Below, piece after piece: positions 35,724 to 48,161 of a DNA stretch of 64,000 nucleotides. Position 1 is the first letter of the stretch. Each line of letters starts with the position of its first letter. The stretch comes from Siphonodentalium dalli (taxonomy: Eukaryota > Mollusca > Scaphopoda > Gadilida > Siphonodentaliidae), in assembly GCA_032622095.1 (NCBI GenBank), contig CP136069.1:99972278-100036277 (forward strand). Direction: 5' to 3'. Position numbers and translations under genes: made by a program. Below the pieces are notes generated by a model. That model did no database searches and was not told the origin of the DNA. It saw nothing but the letters and a program-made list of their open reading frames with translations.

Positions 35724-38073
35724 TAAGCGACCTGTTTAACGAGGTTATGGGCCGGTCCATACCGTGGTAATACCACAAAAATACAGCGGTAATCATTCTG
35801 TACTGCGACGGAGGGCGGTACTGGTACGGTATTTTTACCGTTGGTTACTGCAGGTCACCGCGTTATTGGGGTTCGTTACCGCCGTACACTGCGTTATTTT
35901 TTTCGTGACCGCGTTCAATTTACCGCTAACGGCCCTCACATCGTGGGTAAATGATTATGAATAACTTTTGTATTGAATGAATACATGTATAAGCTGCACA
36001 TAATATTATGTATAAGTAATGAATATAAATGAATTTACATGGGTTTACATGTAACATATTACAAATTTACACGTACATCACTTTTAATCTCGAGTCATGT
36101 ATATATATGAAATATTTTTACCAGAAAATCTGATTATTATAATATTTTTTAACCACGTCGGCGGTTTTTGAACTCTGCTATAGTTGCTTACGGCGATTAC
36201 GCAAAGTATCGTGGAGTAATAGTTTTGTTGTTGGCATCTATCTTACATATCGTCAAACGATTTACGCACCCGATTCCTATATAGGTTTCCACTAATGCGG
36301 AATTTTTTTTTCTGTTTGTGTTTCCGAAATCTAAATTTCTTATAAAATTGGAGGAGTAAATCCTCCATTTATCTGAATTTGGTGGAAAACCAGCGGAGAC
36401 GGTGCATTAGTAATAGTCTGATTTTAGTCTTAGAGGCAAGGGCGGCGTTCATTGCAGAAATATTCATATTAGTTCAAATCGAGTTTGTTCAAATGCCAAA
36501 CATAATCGGCATGTAAAAATTTATTGTCGTCAAGACGTACGATAGTAAAGCAATTTACAAACATTTGCGCCTTAAGATTTCTTGTCGGTGCTAATCGGTG
36601 GGAATAGAATGTATAACTAAGAAAGCGTGGCACATGTCATGCAGCAAAGTTGTTATCATCACCAATGTGCGCGACAAAAGACACACGCAAAACACCAAAC
36701 TTTGAAAGACACAACGTTGTCAAATCAGTCTTTGATGTTGTTACGTGAACATTCATTGAGCTCACGAGTGTGTCAACCTCTAAATATGTTTGTTTGGTTT
36801 TATACAGAGGTTAACATTGTAACATAATTATTTTAAGTGATCGAATTCGGTGTGTTTTAGTTCTTGTTAGTTTATTCCCGATATGGTAGCAATAAAGAGC
36901 GTTTGTCTCACTTTGGTGAGACAAATATTTATAAATAGCTATTACGTGCACAACATTTTAAAGATCGAATGAGCCTTGTCTACTTAAAGCCACGTGGCGT
37001 TTTGCTCCCCAAAATACACATATTATTCGCAATAACAAAATAGATCGTTAAATATCTGAACTACCTTCTACGAGCATTATGGAAGCTAAACGGACGCATT
37101 GAAGTAATGAAAATACAAGTGTCCAAAACACAAAACAGTCATTCGCGCGTCACGTGTGTAGTTCTACTGATAGCACCATCAACAAAACACAAATATTTAT
37201 TTCACCCATTAAGGCCAGTTATAAATTGAGGCCTATATTAACATAATCTATACCAGCTGGAGTATGACGTAATCAGTGACACGTGCTTTTGCACAGAATG
37301 TATTTGTTTTCCCTGGATATATATACGGCAGTTCCACTTTGTCTTCTATTGCTAGGACAATAATTCCCTTTATACGAACAAATGGTGTTTGTGATTTGAA
37401 GTTAATGAATGTCAATAAAGTTAACAACTATATTTATTCTGGGAACTATTTAAATATAATCGTTATCATTCAATTTGGGGATCACGTACATCTGAACATT
37501 GATATAGACTATATATACGGGATTTACCGAGCTAAAATGGCCGAAATCATTTGTTCCCTTCCCGATAACCCACAATGCTCATAAAATAGTGTCATTCACG
37601 GGGTTTTGGGCAATAAAACAAGACTAGAAGTGTTATTATAATATTCACATTTAATTTAAAAATTACTTTCTCAAAGTAACTTTTACTTAATCTGGAAGCC
37701 GGGTATATTTCCCCGATACTCGGCTTGCATCTATTTCAATATTTTAATAATACACTTCACGGTACACAATCATGGACGGAAATCGTGAGAACGACCGTCC
37801 TATTTTGGAAGACTGACGGTCAGACATCGAATCCCGTCATTAACCTCGTTACACAAACGCTACCACGTAGCGGTATTGTCACTGCGTATGTGTGGTGCAT
37901 AACAGCGTGTCACCGCGGTACCAAAATTCGTTACCGCTGGTAGTGCAGTGGTACCGTGAACGTCGCGGTGGTACCGCGGTACGCGCGTGGTAGTGCAGCC
38001 GCGAATCGGCGGTATGTCGCGGTATTGCACCGCGGTATTAACGCATGTACACCTCGTTAAAAATGGTCGCTTA
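35724..38073. mobile_element. 2.35-kb inverted-repeat element with GC-rich ends
   Basis: The ends are complementary: TAAGCGACCTGTTTAACGAG at 35724 against ACCTCGTTAAAAATGG then TCGCTTA ending at 38073, with a perfect inner 11-bp TTTAACGAGGT/ACCTCGTTAAA. The inner margins are rich in TACCGCGGTA-type motifs (35757-35930, 37860-38045). TTAA occurs at both inner boundaries (35736-35739, 38057-38060), so the true element could be TTAA-flanked. The class is unresolved. No transposase frame was recognised. Confidence 0.5.
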
Positions 38074-38278
38074 ATTTGAGCAGTGTTGGAAGTTGATAGA
38101 TTTCTTGATTTGTTTCCCTTTGTATTATCTGAAAGTCGGCACACGATAACAAATAATACACTTCCGATGATGTTGTATGACTAGTCATAATTAAAAACTC
38201 ACTTGCCAGAAAATTGGCAAGTGGCAGCACGAACCCTGATTGACTTTCTTTTTTTAATTTTTATATATATTTTTGCAG

Positions 38279-38369
38279 AGAAGAGAAGGTCAAGGAGACA
38301 GAGAAGGAAAAGGGTAAAAGTGAAGAATCTGCTGATTATTGTGAGAAGCCGAAGCAGGATAAGTACAAG
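38279..38369 (+). CDS. Prrc2: PRRC2 exon D (Lys/Glu-rich linker)
   Basis: The acceptor is tttttgcag (AG at 38277-38278) and the donor is AAG|gtgagt. One base completes the exon C Arg codon, then the frame reads EEKVKETEKEKGKSEES, ADYCEKPKQDKYK. The alternative AG two bases downstream would shift into a frame with an early stop, which fixes the acceptor. The exon changes the phase from 2 to 0. A charged low-complexity linker follows the FSDDE motif in vertebrate PRRC2 too, so the identity rests mainly on phase and position. Confidence 0.85.
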
Positions 38370-38656
38370 GTGAGTAACATTTGTTATTATCCACATTAGT
38401 GCTGAAACGAATAGTGGATTTTGATAAATATTTTAATATGCGTTCTTTGTATTCAAATAGTATTTCCCACACCATGAGTATACATATCGGTAGCACATTT
38501 TCAAACGTGGTTACAGAATGATCAGTTGTGAGAACAAGAATGACAAATGGTATTTAAGATAAAAAGATACTAGTGCTGCCACTGTAAGAGCTGTTATATT
38601 GGAAGTCGTTCTATTGTCGGTTTGTGATGGATCAGGCATGGTCAGGAATGATTTTT
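38370..38656. other. Start of the 21-kb intron, unique
   Basis: No repeat or exon recognised after the exon D donor. Confidence 0.4.
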
Positions 38657-39500
38657 AGCTCAACTTGAAAAGTCAAACTTGAGCTATTGCCATGGTTTGG
38701 CGTCTACGTCCTTATGTGCATCCATCAACAATTTCCTTTGGCTTGACCTACAGGCCGCATCTCTAATCCGATCATCACCAAACTTCAGCTATAGTCATCA
38801 CTACTCGTCTGTCCGTCGTCTTGTCAAGAATAGTTTTCTATAGGACCAAATGGGTTCATATTTTGTGTGGATGTTCCCAGGTGACTCGCATTCAGATTTG
38901 TTCAAAGAGTTGTGAAGCCAGGACCATAACTCTCTTCCCCCCCCCCCCCCCCCCCCCCCCAATAGTAATTCTTAAAACAGCTTATTCAACCATAAGACCG
39001 AATGGGTTCATATTTTATGTGAATGTCCCGTCCCGATGGTGACTCTCATTCAGATTTGTTCAAATGAGGTCACCAGGTCAAATAGTTGTGAAGGACCATA
39101 ACTCTTTCCTGCCATAATAATTCTTAAAATGACATCTCTCGAACCATCAGGCCAATTTAGTTTTATTATGTTTACCTATCCGTACATCGTCTGTCCATTG
39201 AAACTACGCATGGTGTGAAAACTCAAAATTTTTCTATCTGATCGGAACCACATTTTGTATATGCATTTCTTAGCCCAAAAGACAGATAGGGTTCGAATAT
39301 GGGTTTGATTAGACTATTTTTTACTGGGTTATGATGGCCCTTTTTCGAAAAATATTCACTGTTAAAAAAAAAAATTGATTGAATTTCTTGCTGAATTTAA
39401 CCAAAAAACTAAAAACTAAAAAAATTGAATATAAGGTCAAACAAAAATAGTTTTTTGATTCTCAGGCAATTTTTTTTGAGAATCGATGAGGGAGCGAGGG
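38657..39500 (+). mobile_element. Mosaic of F1, F4 and F2 fragments
   Basis: The F1 5' tip (AGCTCAACTTGAAAAGTCAA, ACTTGAGCTATTGCCATGG) runs to about 38785. It switches inside a unit to F4 sequence (GCTATAGTCATCACTACTCG, GTCCGTCGTC) with a 24-C run at 38937-38960. At about 39166 it continues as a degenerate F2 start (TATGTTTACCTATCCG) lacking its hairpin arm. Confidence 0.55.
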
Positions 39501-40003
39501 TTTTATTTTTAATTTTTATTTTTATACGCCCTTTTGAAAAAATGGCCGTATTATAGTATTGGTCTGTCCGTCCGGGCGGGCGGGCGTCCGGGCATCCGTC
39601 CGTTAACCTGTTGTCCGGATGATAACTTTAGTTAGAGTGAACCAAAATTAGTCAAATTTGGTATGTGGGTTTATTAGCCGAAAAGTAAGTTCAAGTTCGA
39701 ATTTGGGTTCCGCCCGCCAATTTTCACCGGAGTTATGCCCCTTATTTAACGTTTTTTGACTTGGAAAATCCTTGAAATTTGTTGTCAGGATGATAACTTT
39801 AGTATAGTTTATCGGAATGAATCCAAATTTGGTATATTACTTTCTCCCACCAAAACACAGGTCAAGTTCGAACTTGGGTTCTGTCCGACCATTTTTGGCA
39901 GAGTTATGCCCCTTTTTCGACTCAGAAAATTCAGTTTTTCTTATGTTTTTTGGTTTCTGGATGATAACTCGATTTTGGAATGTTTATACGCAAAACCCGT
40001 TTT

Positions 40004-41326
40004 TATGTTTACCCATACCATAGTATGGTAAACATAGTGTCGTTGCCCGGATTGACCACTCGTCGTTTGTCTGTCTGTCTGTCTGTCTATCTGTCTGTCT
40101 GTCCTGTCCTGTCCTGTCCTGTCCTGTCCTGTCCTGTCTTGTCTTGTCTTTTGTCTTTTGTCTTTTGTCTTTTGTCTTTTGTCTTTTGTCTTTGTCTTTG
40201 TCTTTGTCTTTGTCTTTGTCTTTGTCTTTGTCTTTGTCTTTGTCTTTGTCTTGTCTTGTCTGTCACTTTACGAGTAATGCGATAACTCAAACATTTTCTA
40301 TCCGATCGGAACCAAATTTTGTATATGGGTTTCTCAGCCCAAAATACAGATCGAGTTCGAATTTGGGTTTGATCCGAGTTTTTGTTACAGAGTTATGGCC
40401 CTTTTTCAACTTAGAATTCACGCATTCTGCCAACTCAAACATTTTTTATCTGATTTGAACCAGATTTGGTATGTGAGTTTCACAGCCCAAAATACAGATC
40501 GAGTTCGAATATGGGTTTGATCCGATTAATTTTGTGACCCTTTTTGAGAATTTTTTTTTTTTTTTTAATCGATTTTTTTTAGATTTAGATCCTTAGTAAA
40601 TTTAGCATATACAAATATTCAATTTTGTTTGAACTTTAATATAAACAATAAAAAAAATTTTTAAATAATAAAAAAAAATTTGACACTTTCATTTATTTTA
40701 GTTTTATACGATTAATTAGGTGTGATATCCTGTTTTGAAAATATGAAGATTTTATTGCAATAGTTTCATGTAATATAATGATATCAATAAATTACCATGT
40801 GATCATCCAACATCCAGATATTATATGAGAGGACATTTTATAGATGTTGTCATTCCAAGTGAAATCTGTTATGAAATGAGTGATGACGTATGATACAGAG
40901 CTATTTTACTCTTTGTATGACTAAATCCTTTAGCACGGGCTACATGTCGTGCCTTTAGTCTGATCATCATAAAATTTGTCATGGATGTTAACAATGACAT
41001 GTAGATGGGAACGAGTCATTTTGGGGTCATTCAGCCAAAAAACATGGCCGCCAGCAGCCATCTTGGATTTTACTCTTGGATCTCACAGTGAGAGGTCCTT
41101 GTGTGAATAGGGACAGAGTTATGAGATTTAAAACTACATGTACTCCTCCCCAACCCAAATACTTTAACCCTTTCTTAAGACAAATTATTTGAACTTTTGA
41201 TTTCAAGTTGGGTACTGATATATGGATTAATTCCCGTGATCATATCTTTGACAAATTATCAGTTATGGCTAGTCGCTATCGCCAAGGTATGGGTTAAACA
41301 TCTGCCGATCGTGATCGGCCTCTCGT
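40004..41326 (+). mobile_element. F2 element copy 4
   Basis: 5' hairpin at 40004, a long compound microsatellite (40066-40263), three units and an AT-rich tail. A patch of F1 unit (40905-41080) is followed by a 3' segment matching 33290-33542. The end is GGTATGGGTTAAACATCTG, CCGATCGTGATCGGCC and CTCTCGT(T) at 41326, where the next F2 copy begins. Confidence 0.75.
40066..40263 (+). repeat. Stepwise compound microsatellite
   Basis: The repeat unit changes along the tract: GTCT (4-mer), then CCTGT (5-mer, about 7), CTTGT, TTTTGTC (7-mer, about 6), TTTGTC (6-mer, about 10), then CTTGT again. It occupies the position of the TCCG/TCTG tract of other F2 copies. Confidence 0.85.
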
Positions 41327-44300
41327 TATGTTTACCCATACCATAGTATGGTAAACATAATGTCGACGTCCGGATTGACCACTCGTCGTGTGTCCGTCCG
41401 TCCGGTCTGTCTGTCTGTCCGTCCGTGGACACTTTACGCATGGTGCGATAACTCAAAAAATTTCTATCGGATCGGAACCAAATTTTGTATATGAGTTTCT
41501 CAGACCAAAATACAGATAGAGTTCAAATATGGGTTTGATCCGAATTTTTTTTACGGAGTTATGGCCCTTTTTCGACCTCGAATTCACGCATTCTGTCATA
41601 ACTCGAACAATTTTTATCTGATCGGAACCAAATTTGGTATGCGAGTTTCAGAGCCCAAAATACAGATCGAGTTCGAATATGGGTTTGATCCGATTTATTT
41701 TAAAGGAGTTATGACCCTTTTTATGTTTACCCATACCATGTATGGTAAACATAGTGTCGTTGTCCGGATTGACCACTCGTCGTGTGTCCGTCTGTCCGTC
41801 CGTCTGTCCGTCCGTAGACACTTTACGTGTAATGCGATAACTCAAACATTTTCTACCTGATCAAAACCAAATTTTGTATATCGGGTTTTCAGCCCAAAAT
41901 ACAGATCGAGTTCGAATATGGGTTTGATCCGACTTTTTTTTACAGAGTTATGGCCCTTTTTCGACTTAGAATTCACGCATTCTGCCATAACTCAAACATT
42001 TTTTATCTGATTGGAACCAAATTTGGTATATGAGTTTCTCAGACCAACATACAAATTGAGTTCGAATATGAGTTTGATCGGATTTTTTTTAATGGAGTTA
42101 TGGTCCTTTGACATATAATTCACACATACTTCGATAAATCAACCATTTTTCATCTGATAGGAACCAAATTTGGTATGTGAGTTTCTCAACTCAAAATACA
42201 GAACGAGTTAGAATATGGGTTAGATCCAATTTGTTATACCAGAGATATGGCCCTTTTTCAACTAAGAATTATCCAATTATAACCCAAGTAACTTACAATT
42301 AATGAATACCTGCTTCTCTGTGATAGAGAGATAAAAAGACAATATGGTTTATTGAGAGTTATTTATAGCCCTCATATGTTAGCTCTGTATAAGAGACACA
42401 GTTAGTGAATTATTGGATAAATTGATTTAGCTATCTTTTTAACCACAACTTAGCCATGTGAATTTATTTAACTAGACCAATGGAGCTCTCTAAGTCCTTG
42501 GATGATGGGACTACATTGGATCAAACAGGGCAGAGATAGGGGATTTAACCCCTTTTACCCATTCCATGTCTTTTCACCTTTTCCATTAAATAAATAATTA
42601 TATTATTTTGATATCTCACATGGCAATTTGCAACAACATGAATAGAACTGCTTACACTATGATAGTGGTGACAGGCTCTAGAGTTTAGATGTTATATTAA
42701 CCCTTCTATATTGACTCATACATTCCAATAATTTGTGTTATTACTGGTTATTATGTACATTTGTCATATACTACTTTAGATCATAACAGTATACTCTATA
42801 ATTCAACATTAAAAGATTATGATTCTGATCATAACAATTTACTATCGCCAAGGGATGGGTTAAACATCTGCCGATCATGATCGGCCTCTCGTTTCAAAAA
42901 TAAAATTAAAAAAACAAAAATCCGATGCTAAAACCGAAGTATAGTTTGTCCGATTGTGTTCATATTTGATATGTAGGTTTATGATGACATGCCCCTCATC
43001 TGTATAGTTTTTGGTATTGATTGGTTAATCGGTTTAGAAAATAATTAACCCTTTACACACATGCTATCCAATGCAATAAGTTGAACATATTTCTTCTGAT
43101 CTGCCTCATATTTCTTACCTAGGTTTTTCTTAGCATGTTCTTCGTCTGTATGGTTTTTGGTATTGTTTAATTAACCCTTTTCACTCTTATGTTTACTTAG
43201 AATTCACCCAAGCTGCTATGACTCAAAACATTTTTCATCTGATCAGCACCAAATTTGGTATATGAATTTATCACCCCTAAATACAGATCGAGTTCGAATA
43301 TGGGTTTGATCCGATATATTTTAACAGAGTTATGACCCTTTATAATTCAAGTAATTACTGCTGGGAATTTTAAGAGAACATATCTCGCAGACCATGTGTG
43401 TAATTGAAATGAGTTTATTATCACTAGGGACATGCTATAAAGCCTGATAGTGGTACTGTTGGCTGGCAGGATTTGTTATCATATTAATGTCAAATTGATT
43501 GATGGCTATCTGGTGGAGTTCTGTTTTCTGTGCAATATTAAGTTAACCCCTTTACTGAAACAGGTTCATTACTAAAGTTTATGTAAACACTATAGGACAC
43601 CTATTCTAAAATATTAAATTGGAATAGTCCATTGTTACTTTGTAGGGATGTTTTACAGACATTGTTGTCTACATACACTGTTGTCTTATCTTAGACAAAA
43701 ATTAATCCACACATTCCCAGTTCCATGATATGATGTCATTGCAAATGATTAACCCTCTCCACACATCATATGGTTTTGATGCTTTTCATTTGATCATTAA
43801 CCTATATTATGTCCAGGTTGATGGTGATCCACTTTTGATTTGCATGGATTTGGGATTAAAATTAAACCATTCCATAGACACATGTATATTATGCGATAGA
43901 CAGATATAATATTATCCATTTCACTTTGATCCAGGTTCAGTAAGGGTTTCAATAAATCGCCAATTATATATTCATTATTAGAGGAAATGTCTTATTTTGA
44001 AATTCCCTCAATTGCATTTGGGCTCCAGGGTAATATTAATGGTGCTGGTATTCTTGAGACTGACTTATTGTATGGGTTTCTAAATCCAATGACATGCTTT
44101 GTATAGACTATTTTGTGTTTATCAGTTCATTAGTTTGGGTAAGATTAACCCTATTCTATCCGATTTGATAACTCAAATATTTCCATTGATTATGTTTATA
44201 CATGTAGTTCTTGGCATAGTTGACAAGAACACACCCCTAACCTGCATAGTGAGGGTCATTGGGTTTATTTGCTTAAAAATATTAACATCCTCCGCCAATC

Positions 44301-44480
44301 CTGTTGACACAATGTGATAACTAAATATTTTTCACATGATCACTATATTAAGTGTGAATTGTTGAAACTTTAACACTCATGAAAAGGTTGATGTAAGGAT
44401 TTATAAAATTTATAAAAATAGCTAATCGCTATCGCCAAGGTATGGGTTAAACATCTGCCGATTGTGATCTGCCTCTCGTT
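41327..44480 (+). mobile_element. F2 element copy 5, host of a nested F2
   Basis: Begins at the last T of copy 4 and ends CTCTCGTT at 44480, after which the interrupted F3 unit resumes. Its first unit is broken at 41721 (GAGTTATGACCCTTTT) and resumes at 42894 (TCAAAAATAAAATT), exactly as expected for an insertion into CCCTTTTTC. The 3' half resembles 12540-13849. Confidence 0.75.
41722..42893 (+). mobile_element. F2 element copy 6, nested in copy 5
   Basis: Complete: hairpin TATGTTTACCCATACC, a short TCCG tract, four units (GAACCAAATTTGGTATATG, GAGTTCGAATATGGGTTTGA), a 600-bp tail matching 27441-28071, and end GGGATGGGTTAAACATCTG, CCGATCATGATCGGCC, CTCTCGTT. Host sequence CCCTTTT/TCAAAAATAAA flanks it with no clear duplication. 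Confidence 0.8.
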
Positions 44481-44565
44481 TTGTGGATTACATATTTCAA
44501 AATACAGCTCAAGTCCGAATTTCGTTTTAATCCGATAATTTTTGCGAGAGTTATGGCCCCTTTTT

Positions 44566-45377
44566 ATACGCCCTTTTGAAATAAAGGCCGTATTATAGTA
44601 TTGGTCTGTCCGTCCGGGCGGACGTTCGGGCGGGGCGGGCGTACGGGCGTTCGTCCGTTAACCTGTTGTCCGGATGATAACTTTAGTTAGAGTGAACCAA
44701 AATTAGTAAAATTTGGTATGTGGGTATATTAGCCGAAACGTAAGTTCAAGTTCGAATTTGGGTTCCGCCCGCCAATTTTCACCGGAGTTATGCCCCTTAT
44801 TTAACATTTTTTGACTTGGAAAATCCTTGAAATTTGTTGTCCGGATGATAACTATAGTTTAGTTTATCGGAATGAATCCAAATTTGGTATATTACTTTCT
44901 CCCACCAAAACACAGGTTAAGTTCGAACTTGGGTTCTGTCCGACCATTTTTGGCTGAGTTATGCCCCTTTTTCGACTCAGAAAATTCAGTTTTTTTAATG
45001 TTTTTTGGTTTCCGGATGATAACTCGATTTTGGAATGTTTATACGCAAAACCCGTTTTTTTGTGGATTACATATATCAAAATACAGCTCAAGTGGGAATT
45101 TCGTTTTAATCCGATAATTTTTGCGAGAGTTATGGCCCCTTTTTTGACGTAATTTGACTTAGAAAATCCATGAAATTTGTTGTCCGGATGATAACTTAAG
45201 TAGAGCTTATCGGATTCAATGATAATTTGGTATATTACTTTCTCCCACCAAAACACAGGTCAAGTTCAAATTTGAGTTCCGTCCGCCAATATATTTTACC
45301 AGAGTTATGCCCCTTTTTTACCAGTTTCCGCCGACCCAAGAGAGGGCGTATATTACACGCCCAGCGTAGCTCTTGTT
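44566..45377 (+). mobile_element. F3 element copy 4, short and complete
   Basis: The 5' tip is ATACGCCCTTTTGAAATAAA with GGCCGTAT, then a GC-rich TCCG/GGGCG tract and about four units. The 3' end is AGGGCGTATATTACACGCCC then AGCGTAGCTCTTGTT. At 812 bp it is the shortest complete F3 and shows both complementary tips. Confidence 0.8.
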
Positions 45378-45763
45378 GTTATGGGGATAATACCCATAGT
45401 TAGCATGGGTTATTATACCTTCCCAGGAGAACATGTAAGGAGAACATGTGCGTTTTGCGTCCGTAATATCGTACGCAGAGGTGACCGTTTAGCAACGTCC
45501 AATTTATACCAACCAACAAACCATTTGACTTAATAAACTTGGGGTTGGGGCAGCTTGTGGTGACAATATACCTGGTAGTTTATCGTTGCCTAGTGTCTGT
45601 TTTGGAATACCAACCCATACATCAATGTATGTCTATCATATTCGATGTTTGAAACATAAATAATTTCCGTTTTCTAGTTTCCTATTTTCGTGTTATCATT
45701 TGACAGATTCGGTCGAATTGAAAATCGTAATAAATTGGTTCAACGCGGGCCTTTTTACCAGAC
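45378..45763. other. Intron, no recognised feature
   Basis: Contains a small inverted repeat (GGGATAATACCC...GGGTTATTATACC) but no coding or family match. Confidence 0.4.
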
Positions 45764-47750
45764 GTGGCTATTAGTGTTGAAAACGGTTGACCTATTTTTG
45801 TAGCCGGTTAACCGCGACGTGTAACCGGATCATAACCGGATATCCGCTATTTTCAACCTATGACTTTACACTTATTATTTACACCATAATAAGAACCAAT
45901 ATATAATCATAATTTGATGTATTAACTGTATGGCGAACTCACATAATGTTTACACAGATATAGCTTGTATTAAACGATTGAAAATCACCAAACACGAACG
46001 GTAAACAGCCATGCGTTGACAAATTGACAGGTGACACAGTGAACTAAAACTCGCAGTGTTTATAAATAGACGAATCATGCTTGACCTGTTTGTATTGCAG
46101 TCGTGACTGCTGCCCGACTTGTCGTTCTCGTTTGGGAAGAATATTGCGTGACCTATATAAAATTTCGTACATGCAAATCGCGGCAGCTTTTTATTGTCAT
46201 TATAGCGATTAAGGGACTGGGCAAATATTAGGTCATGTGATTATTCGGCGATTTGAGATGCAAAGGATCACCAACGGCAGATAACACAATTATGAAGTGT
46301 CATGAACGTTATGTAGTTGACGAATGGAAATAAAAAAAATCTGCTGAAAACAGTGTTTTCTGTTAGAACACAATCAAATGCTGAGAATTAATCAATAGGT
46401 TACAAATGAGTCCGACTGCATTGCAACACCACTTCGATGCGAGTTCATCCACTGAGATTACTCAAACTCGGTAATGTTAGAAGAATGACCATGCTATGTA
46501 AATAGGGTTAATTCTACAGAGTTCGCATTCTGCGAATTTCTTTTTATGTTTACCCATACCATAGTATGGTAAACATAGTGTCGTTGTCCGGATTGACCAC
46601 TCGTCATTAGTCCGTCCGTCTGTCTGTCTGTAGACACTTTATGCATGGTGCGATAACTCAAGCAATTTCTATCCGACCAGAACCAAATTTTGTACATGGG
46701 TTTCTCAGCACCAAATACAGATCGAGTTCGAATATGGGTTTGATCCGAGTTTTTTTTAGGGAGTTATGGCCCTTTTTAGCTCACCTGAGACGAAGTCTCC
46801 GGTGGAGCTATAGTCATCACTCCTCGTCCGTCGTCCGTCCGTCTGACCGTCCGTCCGTCCGTCCGTCCGTCAACAATCATCTTCTTCTCCAGTATCATAA
46901 GGCCAAATGAGTTCATATTTGGTGTGGATGTTCCCTGCTTGACTCAGACTCAGATTTGTTAAAATAAGGTCACTGAGTCAAATAGTTGCGAAGCTAGGGC
47001 CATAACTCTTTCCCGCATAGTAATTCTTAAAACAACTTCTTTTCAAGAACAATCAGGCCTATTTAGCTTATATTTGGTATGGAAGGTCCTTGAGTGACTG
47101 GGGGTCAGATTTGTTCAAATGGGGTCACTGGGTCAAATAGGGGCAGAATCAGGGACATAACTCTATTCTCCCTAGTAATTATTAGAATGACTTCTTCTCC
47201 AGAATCATCAGGCCGATTTAGCTAATATTTTGTATGGTGGGTCCTTGTGTGACTGGGGTTCAGATTTGTTCAAATGGGGTCAGTGTGTCAAATAGGGGCC
47301 GTGTCAGGAACATAACTTAAAAATTTTTTTTTAATTTTTTTTTTTTAAATATTGTTAAATTTAAATCCTTGCTCAATTCAAAAAACAAATCACAATTCAA
47401 AATGAACCAATACAAAAATATTTTTTTCATTTTAACCCCTGATTTTTTGTATTTTTTTTAGACACAAAACACCCCATTCCACCCCTTTCCCTCCTCACCC
47501 CTCTACACCCCTGTCCCCACTACCACCCCCCCCCCCCCCCAATCTGCGCCGCCCTGCACCCACTGCAGTCAAGAAAAAATTAATTAGAAAAACTGACACC
47601 TTGTAACATCCATAAAGTATGGTATTAGCCCCAGACAGAAAGAGTTAATAACAGTCATCAATTCAGATGTTATCTAGCTTGCTGACAGCTAGGTGTAAAC
47701 AGTCATGCTCTGTGTGTATCATTAACATATCATATCAAAACAAAATGCTG

Positions 47751-48161
47751 TATGTCTGACATTTGCAGAATGAGGTCCCCAGAGGGTGTTTTAGTGATGC
47801 TACTCTGCACAGTAGGCTAGCATCACCAAATACACTCTCCATGGACCTCATTCTGCTTAGGCCTCATCTTCAGGGAAGTATACAGGTCTTAAATTGACAT
47901 TTCTACTTACTTTTTCCCTTCTGTTCAGTTTCTATATTCCCTAATTTGCTGTCAGAAGATAAAATTGATAATTGAAGTGCCCAATGGGTGCACATCACCA
48001 ATTAACTGGACAACTTCAATCTGTTCCTATGTCTCCCATGGCAGTTGAGGCCTAAGCATAATGAGGTCCACAGAGGGTGAATTTGGTGATGCTAGCCCAC
48101 CTTACAGGATTGCAGCACTAAATTCACCCTTTAGTGACCTCATTCTGCAAAAGTCACACTA
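47751..48161. mobile_element. Foldback element, copy 3
   Basis: Left TATGTCTGACATTTGCAGAA then TGAGGTCCCCAGAGGGTG; right AAATTCACCCTTTAGTGACC, TCATTCTGCAAAAGTCACAC. Same position in F4 as the other copies. Confidence 0.6.

Larger units (their letters stand above)
39524..44565 (+). mobile_element. F3 element copy 3, split by F2 insertions
   Basis: The 5' end is ATACGCCCTTTTGAAAAAAT with GGCCGTAT, then a GC-rich TCCG tract and units to 40003. It resumes at 44481 (TTGTGGATTACATATTTCAA) to 44565. The unbroken unit at 45048-45070 shows the two halves were once contiguous. The 3' terminus is not seen, because another F3 copy starts at 44566. Confidence 0.75.

Noticed and set aside
38290-38496. Minus-strand frame over exon D
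   Set aside because: It is the antisense shadow of a Lys/Glu-rich coding exon supported by splice sites and phase.
38937-38960. 24-C run as a biological signal
   Set aside because: It replaces CCCTCC of an F4 unit and is most simply slippage, possibly with sequencing error; length is unreliable.
40087-40290. Gln/Arg- or Leu/Ser-repeat open frames over the microsatellite
   Set aside because: They are translations of the TCTG/TTTGTC repeat in several frames on both strands, not genes.
41860-42240. tRNA-like B box (GAGTTCGAATATGGGTTTGA) in F2/F3 units
   Set aside because: It resembles GGTTCGANTCC, but no A box at the right distance and no cloverleaf can be formed, so I do not call a tRNA or SINE.
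10618-46069. TCGTCTATTTATAAACACTG shared in inverted orientation (10618 and 46050) as a new inverted element
   Set aside because: Both lie inside hAT-like sequence, so a shared internal hAT segment is the simpler explanation; similarity outside the 20 bp was weak.
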